Source: Nyssa sinensis (taxonomy: Eukaryota; Streptophyta; Magnoliopsida; Cornales; Nyssaceae). From it: a DNA stretch of 64,000 nt. Where the stretch lies: assembly GCA_008638375.1 (NCBI GenBank), contig CM018046.1, forward strand, positions 47,224,126-47,288,125. Reading direction: 5' to 3'. Below, one piece after another: positions 59,303-64,000 of this stretch; position 1 is the first letter of the stretch, and each line of letters begins with the position of its first letter. A program made the position numbers and the translations under genes. The notes under the pieces are model-generated. The model had not been told where the DNA came from. It worked only from the letters and a program-made list of their open reading frames with translations, and ran no database searches.

Positions 59303-60480
59303 TTTTGTTCACTTTAGCAAAGTACAGAATGTAGAGAGAGAGAAATGAACAACAAATGCACAACCAAACCTTACCAAACTACAATATATACAACAAATAT
59401 GTTTATATATACCCATCACAAAACATACATTGTTACAGAAAGGAAGATATATAGCCACAAGAACATCATCATCATTTTTAGAGTCCTATTAAAAAATATC
59501 TTTCTCTCTCATCTCATGCATGGTGGGGTCACATGGGGAGATTGGGACAGCTATCAACAGCTGGTAGGGGGAGTTGGGTCTCAACGGTATTACTGGAAGG
59601 AAAGTCAGGAGTTTAATAACTAAATGGTATCGGAGACCACGTGCCCTTGTGACCATCCCTTTAGCTCAAACTTATAATAATACTCTCATAATTTACATAC
59701 AATAGAAACATTCCCCTATATTCTCCTTATGTATACATCTCAATCCATGGCCGTCCGATGAATTACATGATCTTCATCAACCCCATTGAGGATAAGAATC
59801 ACATGGGTCATCACCAATCTGATCAATATTTTAAGTTCACACTAACCTACCAAAGTAAATCACAAGGATATGCACATATAATTTATGGGTTGTGCCAGAT
59901 ATATACATAATACATGGGGATGTCTCTATATTGTATAGATATAGGTGTGTGCATGTATAATGAACTGTTAATGGGAAGATAAAGGAGGATAGTGGGAGTT
60001 GTGGCATTTGGGGGATGAGCTGTGGAAAGAAAGGGAAGCTTGTGAGGGATCATGTCATGCCATGTGAATTGTTTGCACGCTCTAAGCTCTCTTTTCTTTG
60101 TCCCCAAACCATACCCACATGTAGGGCATGTGTCCCTTTTCTTCTCTACCACTGTTTCTAGGTACCTTCCATCACAAACCCAACTGGAATTCATGTTATT
60201 TCTTAATTGAAGCACTTGGAGGCACTAATCATGATTAGAGAAAGAGTTTAGAAGAATATATTTGCCACCCACTTCCAACTTAATAAGGGAGTGCTTGGCA
60301 ATGAAGCATGTGTTCACGTTTTGTTTTTCTTTTTCTTTTTTGTTTTTGAGTAAAAAGCAAGATTTGTGGAGGGTTAATCTGTATGGGAGTTAAAGAATCA
60401 ATGGAATATTTAACTGAACATTCAGAAAGCCTATGTAACATGCATTATCTTAAGTTCTTAACAACAACATGAAATGAAAT
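59303..60480. other. Upstream region of the bZIP gene
   Basis: A 5' leader with GA-rich sequence (59330-59345) and a TATA-like element near 59405. The stretch 59880-60220 has an open minus frame of 110 codons that I cannot assign. No gene is called. Confidence 0.4.
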
Positions 60481-61834
60481 AAAAATGCCATCCAGCCTAG
60501 AGTCCTATGGCATGATTATTGGCATTCTATTAGCATTAGATTCTATCATTTTTGACTGTGCAAGCTCCCATTATGCAAAGGTCTATCACATTGTCAAACA
60601 CAGCACATGGAGGTGGCTTGATTTAATACAGCAGGTCAAAAATACCATCCCAACCAGTCTGACTGCCTCCCGCTCCCTGCCTGACAGAGCTATATGGACA
60701 CTCATACCAAATGTTCAATTCACTTGATAGCCCATATTCAACCCGAAACGATGAGACAAGCAAAACTCATAGCCAGCCCTAACCCTAACTTGCTCTATGG
60801 CCAAATTTGCATGTTTAGATCTTTAATTGTACGTTTTTGCTACTTTTGGAAGTTTTAATTTTGAAATACTTTGCACCTGGAAACTCAAATTGAGTTTTCG
60901 TTTATGGCAAACTTTTTTGCTTATCTCAAATTTGCTATCTTTTGGAATTTTCTTATTATTTTTTAATTTTATTAGGATTTTAATGTCGTTTTGATTTTCT
61001 AGTCAAATTAGAAAGTTTGTTTCATTATATAAGATGTAATAGGTCTCCACAATTATTATTCTTTTTAATAATATATTTGTGGTGAATTTTGTAGGTAAAA
61101 ATTTAACATGCTCTGTTTCTATTCACGTTTCATGCTGTGCCATCACTTCTGCTTCCGCTTGGGAAGCCATAGAAGTCAAATTCCTAATGTTGAATGGTAA
61201 ATCAATATGTGGTTTAAACAAGCCATCCCAAAACATTCTTTCTTCTTATGGCTGGCCTGTCACCATAGTCTTGCAACACTAGACAGGCTAAAGGCTTGGG
61301 CATATTTCAGATTCTGAGATATGTTTTACCTTTCAATTCTCACTCAGACTCCATAGATTTTTTTTCCCCTACAGCTTCTCTGGTGATACATGGACAACAA
61401 TGCAGCAGCTCTGTTTGATACGAAGAACCCCTGCAAACTGGTGCCAAGAGCTTCAATGGGTTGTAGGCCATCTCAATAGAAACTCTTTCCCTGTTGTCTG
61501 TTACCATCCATTAAAAGGCCCTCCCTGCAACTATGTATATCTCTATTGGTCATGCTCTCAGTGAACACTTGGGAGGGCATCAATCAAAAAGAGATATGCC
61601 AATTGGGAAATTTGTATGAACTTTGGATTCCATAGAAGCATCCTTTATGCTTGCAGTGTTGCCTGAGCTGTACTTCCCCTGTTTTGGATTTTTTTTTTGT
61701 GCATGTAATTCCTCTGTTTAGGCATATGTGCTTCAGATTCCCAGTCATGCTTTGTTAATGGGTACTTGGGGAATGCCCTTTCTTCATTTGTATAGTGTTT
61801 CTTTAATACACAAAAGCTTTCTCCCAAAAAAAAA
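60481..61834 (+). mobile_element. 5'-truncated LINE (3' end of RT with zf-RVT, poly-A tail)
   Basis: Plus-strand broken frames read WRWLDLIQQVKNTIP, DRAIWTLIPNVQFT and, after a frame change, MWFKQAIPKHSFFLWLACHH with LATLDRLKAWAYF. This is the zf-RVT region of plant LINEs. The 3' end (GTACTTGGGGAATGCCCTTT, then a run of 9 A at 61826-61834) is a typical LINE 3' UTR and tail. ATGAAAT at the tail (61834-61840) also occurs at 60469-60475, a candidate 7-bp target duplication. Confidence 0.75.
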
Positions 61835-62496
61835 TGAAATTTCCTTTTACTTTGTCTAGATCATGTAACAAGTGGTCTAGACATTTTCTTCACCAAAAAG
61901 ATAAAAAGAAAAGAAATTTGTACGTATTGAAATAGTTATACTATGTTTGTACTTTATACAACGCTTGAGATGATTTTATTTATTTGAGAATATACTTGAT
62001 ATTTGGTTCTCAACGTTTGTGAGGTAAAGAAAATGGAAGGAAACGAAAAGACGAATCTTCTCATTTTTTTTTTCACTCCTACTTAAATAAAATGTAGAAA
62101 TTAAATTTTTTTCACAAATAACTGAAAATTAGAAAAAGAAAAGGAAAAAGATATATGAAAAATAACAAATTTTCTCCCTTAATTTTGTCCCTATCTTCTT
62201 TTCTTCAATATTTCTCATGACAATCAAATAAGAAAAAATTATGCTTATAGCAGTCTTGAAAAAGCAATAAGTAAATTCAATTAACATTTGACATGATAAA
62301 GTAATAAGTATTCTAATATTATATAAAAAAAGAATTAAAATATTTGAACTCGGCTCATGATTGGCTCAAGAAATTGAGCAAGCCACTGCTTGACTCAACT
62401 CGGCCCGACTTATTTACAAGCCTAATTCACCTTGGACATATTTTGGACACTATCCCAATATAATATCACCCGCATCTTGTAAAGGGGCAACTCATA
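61835..62496. other. AT-rich intergenic DNA, no gene seen
   Basis: Contains a short stretch (62340-62430) rich in CTCGGC and TTGAGCAAGCC motifs common in non-autonomous plant elements. No coding signal. Confidence 0.4.
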
Positions 62497-62673
62497 GGCC
62501 ATGTTTAGATGAATGAGTATTGTGGCATGATAGGATAATCATATATCACCACTCCGGGATGGGATATATATGATGCACAAGATATATTATTCAAGTCAAG
62601 TAAAGACACCAAATATGAGATATGATCAAAGTTATTCTATCCAACTCTCTTATCATGCCATCCAAACAAGGTC
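62497..62673. mobile_element. MITE-like element with GGCCATGTTTAGATG ends
   Basis: The left end is GGCCATGTTTAGATG. The right end in reverse complement is GACCTTGTTTGGATGGCATG, and GGCATGAT(A/G)GGA-like blocks follow inside both ends. TCATA or CATA is present on both flanks (62492-62496, 62672-62676). It is about 177 bp and non-coding. Confidence 0.55.
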
Positions 62674-63542
62674 ATAGGAAATTCTCTATTCCAACAGGCA
62701 CTTAATTGTGTTATTACCCACAACTACGGCCACCACAAGTATGCCATACGTGAAAGCCACCCCTCTCAAACTGAATGTGAATGGTGCATGTGATCCTAAT
62801 AACAATGTTTGTTGGGGTTCTTCACCAATTCTTGGATTTAAGAGAACAATGTCATCCAGCAAAGAAGAGTTGTTGGGCTTCATCCAATTTTGGGTAACTG
62901 CCCTCGCGTTTATAAATAGGGAAGAAGCATATATTCATGGCAGGTTTGGATTCACATAACATTTGGTATATGCCCTCAGACCAGAATGAAGCTGTTCTAG
63001 GCAGTGCTCCTCCTCCATCCCCGTCCCATTCTAGTTTAAAAATGAAATTTTTTTAATTTTTAAAAATAAAAATTAATCAACAAATATTATTAAAAAATAA
63101 AAATTCATATTTACACACACACATATATATATATACACACATAATATATATGCACATATTTAGATTTATATATGTGAGTATTTAATGACATGAAAATATT
63201 GAAGACTATTTATATAATTTAAACATATAATTGGAGCAAGACAGGATTCTTTCTCCCATCGTTGTCCCGAACAAGTGTCGAGTTTTAGTATCTTCACCTA
63301 TTCCCGACCCACCCCAAACTCATTCCATTAGGAGTGGCCATGGGATGGGGCAAAGTAAATTGCCATCCCTAACCAAACTGCCAAGCCAATTTGTGCTGAT
63401 AATGTAAAACTATCTACCACGCCCTTTGGCCAAAATCAACTTGTCTTAAAACCTATCCACACAACCAATTCCATATATGGTGTAAACCCATCAATCAGAT
63501 ATGGCTTTGAGTAGGGGGGTTCAGGTTAGCTACACTTATACT
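62674..63542. other. Intergenic DNA near the right edge
   Basis: A frame at 62710-62950 contains LKLNVNGACDPNN, faintly like the start of a LINE RNase H domain, but too little remains to call. (AC)n(AT)n runs lie at 63113-63140. No gene is seen. Confidence 0.35.
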
Positions 63543-63714
63543 CAGTGGCAGATCTAGACTATTAACTTTGGGGGATCCTAATTTTAAAAAAATAAAATCT
63601 ATTGAAATTAAGAGGTAAAAAATAATTTTTCAAAATTTGGGGGAGGGGGATGGAATTGCCCCCCTAGGTTATACTTGGGAGAAGTTGGGACTCCCAACAC
63701 TTCTATTGCCACTC
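63543..63714. mobile_element. MITE-like element with CAGTGGCAGATCTAG ends
   Basis: The left end is CAGTGGCAGATCTAG. The right end in reverse complement reads GAGTGGCAATAGAAG. GGGGGA and CCCCCC blocks inside form a stem. It belongs to the same style of element as 15734-15933. Confidence 0.5.
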
Positions 63715-64000
63715 CTGTTAATCCACACAGATGCACAAAACGTAAACGAAACATAACAAATAACAGTTGAGCAAGAGATGCATAAAAGACTTGTCTTGAT
63801 GAAATTAGCAAATGCAAAAGACATGAGCACAAGTCTTTTACTGCTAAACGTACCCATTGTAAATGTGGGTTTATATAGACATTAATTCTCACGCAAGTCT
63901 TCATGAATAAGTATATCCAACTCCATCTCTCATTCTCCCATCCTACAGCTAAAGCTAGCATGGAGACACCTATTGTCTTGAGAAATGCTTGCTTGAGTCT
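63715..64000. other. Right edge of the window, no gene called
   Basis: The minus frame of 117 codons at 63608-63961 overlaps the MITE-like element and has no recognisable domain. The last 50 bases (ATGGAGACACC.. on plus from 63960) could belong to something beyond the edge but cannot be judged. Confidence 0.3.

Noticed and set aside
59883..60215. 110-codon minus-strand frame with several cysteines upstream of bZIP
   Set aside because: No signal peptide, no known cysteine pattern. The plus strand faintly resembles a LINE zf-RVT stretch, but not enough to call either.
62708..62959. Possible RNase H start (LKLNVNGACDPNN)
   Set aside because: Only a few residues resemble the domain and no second motif follows.

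Overview
The window is nuclear DNA of a flowering plant, most likely a woody core eudicot. It is AT-rich. Its genes have GT..AG introns, and several belong to plant-specific families: a CLE peptide, an ATL RING-H2 ligase, an X8/PDCB protein, a COMT-type O-methyltransferase and a group-E bZIP. Remnants of Copia, LINE, SINE and MITE elements fill the space between and inside the genes. The species cannot be read from the sequence. The O-methyltransferases look most like the resveratrol/orcinol OMT group of woody rosids (family knowledge, not a search).

Left part (1-22.6 kb). A CLE signalling-peptide gene lies at 348-623 (+), behind a TATA box and a 48-bp tandem duplication. A small gene with KEN-box and D-box-like motifs, carrying one apparent frameshift, lies at 6820-7136 (-). 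An ATL-type RING-H2 E3 ligase lies at 13784-14557 (+), behind a 9-codon uORF. A plasmodesmata callose-binding (PDCB/X8) GPI-protein gene spans 18805-22629 (-). Its three exons include a 28-nt microexon, and its 3.1-kb second intron is packed with LINE and SINE debris. Between these genes are AT-rich DNA, MITE-like elements, local tandem duplications and microsatellites.

Middle part (22.6-31.9 kb). A whole but decayed Copia retrotransposon lies at 23021-29404 on the minus strand. It has two LTRs of about 430 bp, a recognisable PBS and a 5-bp target duplication (TTTAT). A second, plus-strand Copia RNase H remnant follows at about 29.87-30.64 kb.

Right part (31.9-59.3 kb). A recent segmental tandem duplication dominates. 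Unit A (about 31865-46022) and unit B (about 46119-58436) each carry one intact two-exon O-methyltransferase gene of 359 aa, the same truncated Copia 3' end, the same MITE and LINE-RNase H remnants, a plastid trnT-like pseudogene and the 3' exons of a bZIP gene. Only unit B is continuous with the bZIP 5' exons (full gene 56421-59302, minus). In unit A the bZIP copy is cut just before exon 2 and joined through about 96 bp of filler to the start of unit B. A third bZIP last-exon copy sits upstream of OMT1. The two OMT coding sequences differ by 16 replacement and 4 synonymous changes by eye count, so they are diverging under little or altered constraint. A LINE fragment with a 12-bp target duplication is present only in unit A and therefore postdates the duplication.

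Right edge (59.3-64 kb). This holds the bZIP upstream region, a 5'-truncated LINE (about 60481-61834, plus) and two MITE-like elements. No further gene could be supported. I see no operon-like functional cluster. The most notable system is the OMT-bZIP segmental array, in which an enzyme gene was doubled while a transcription-factor gene was fragmented.
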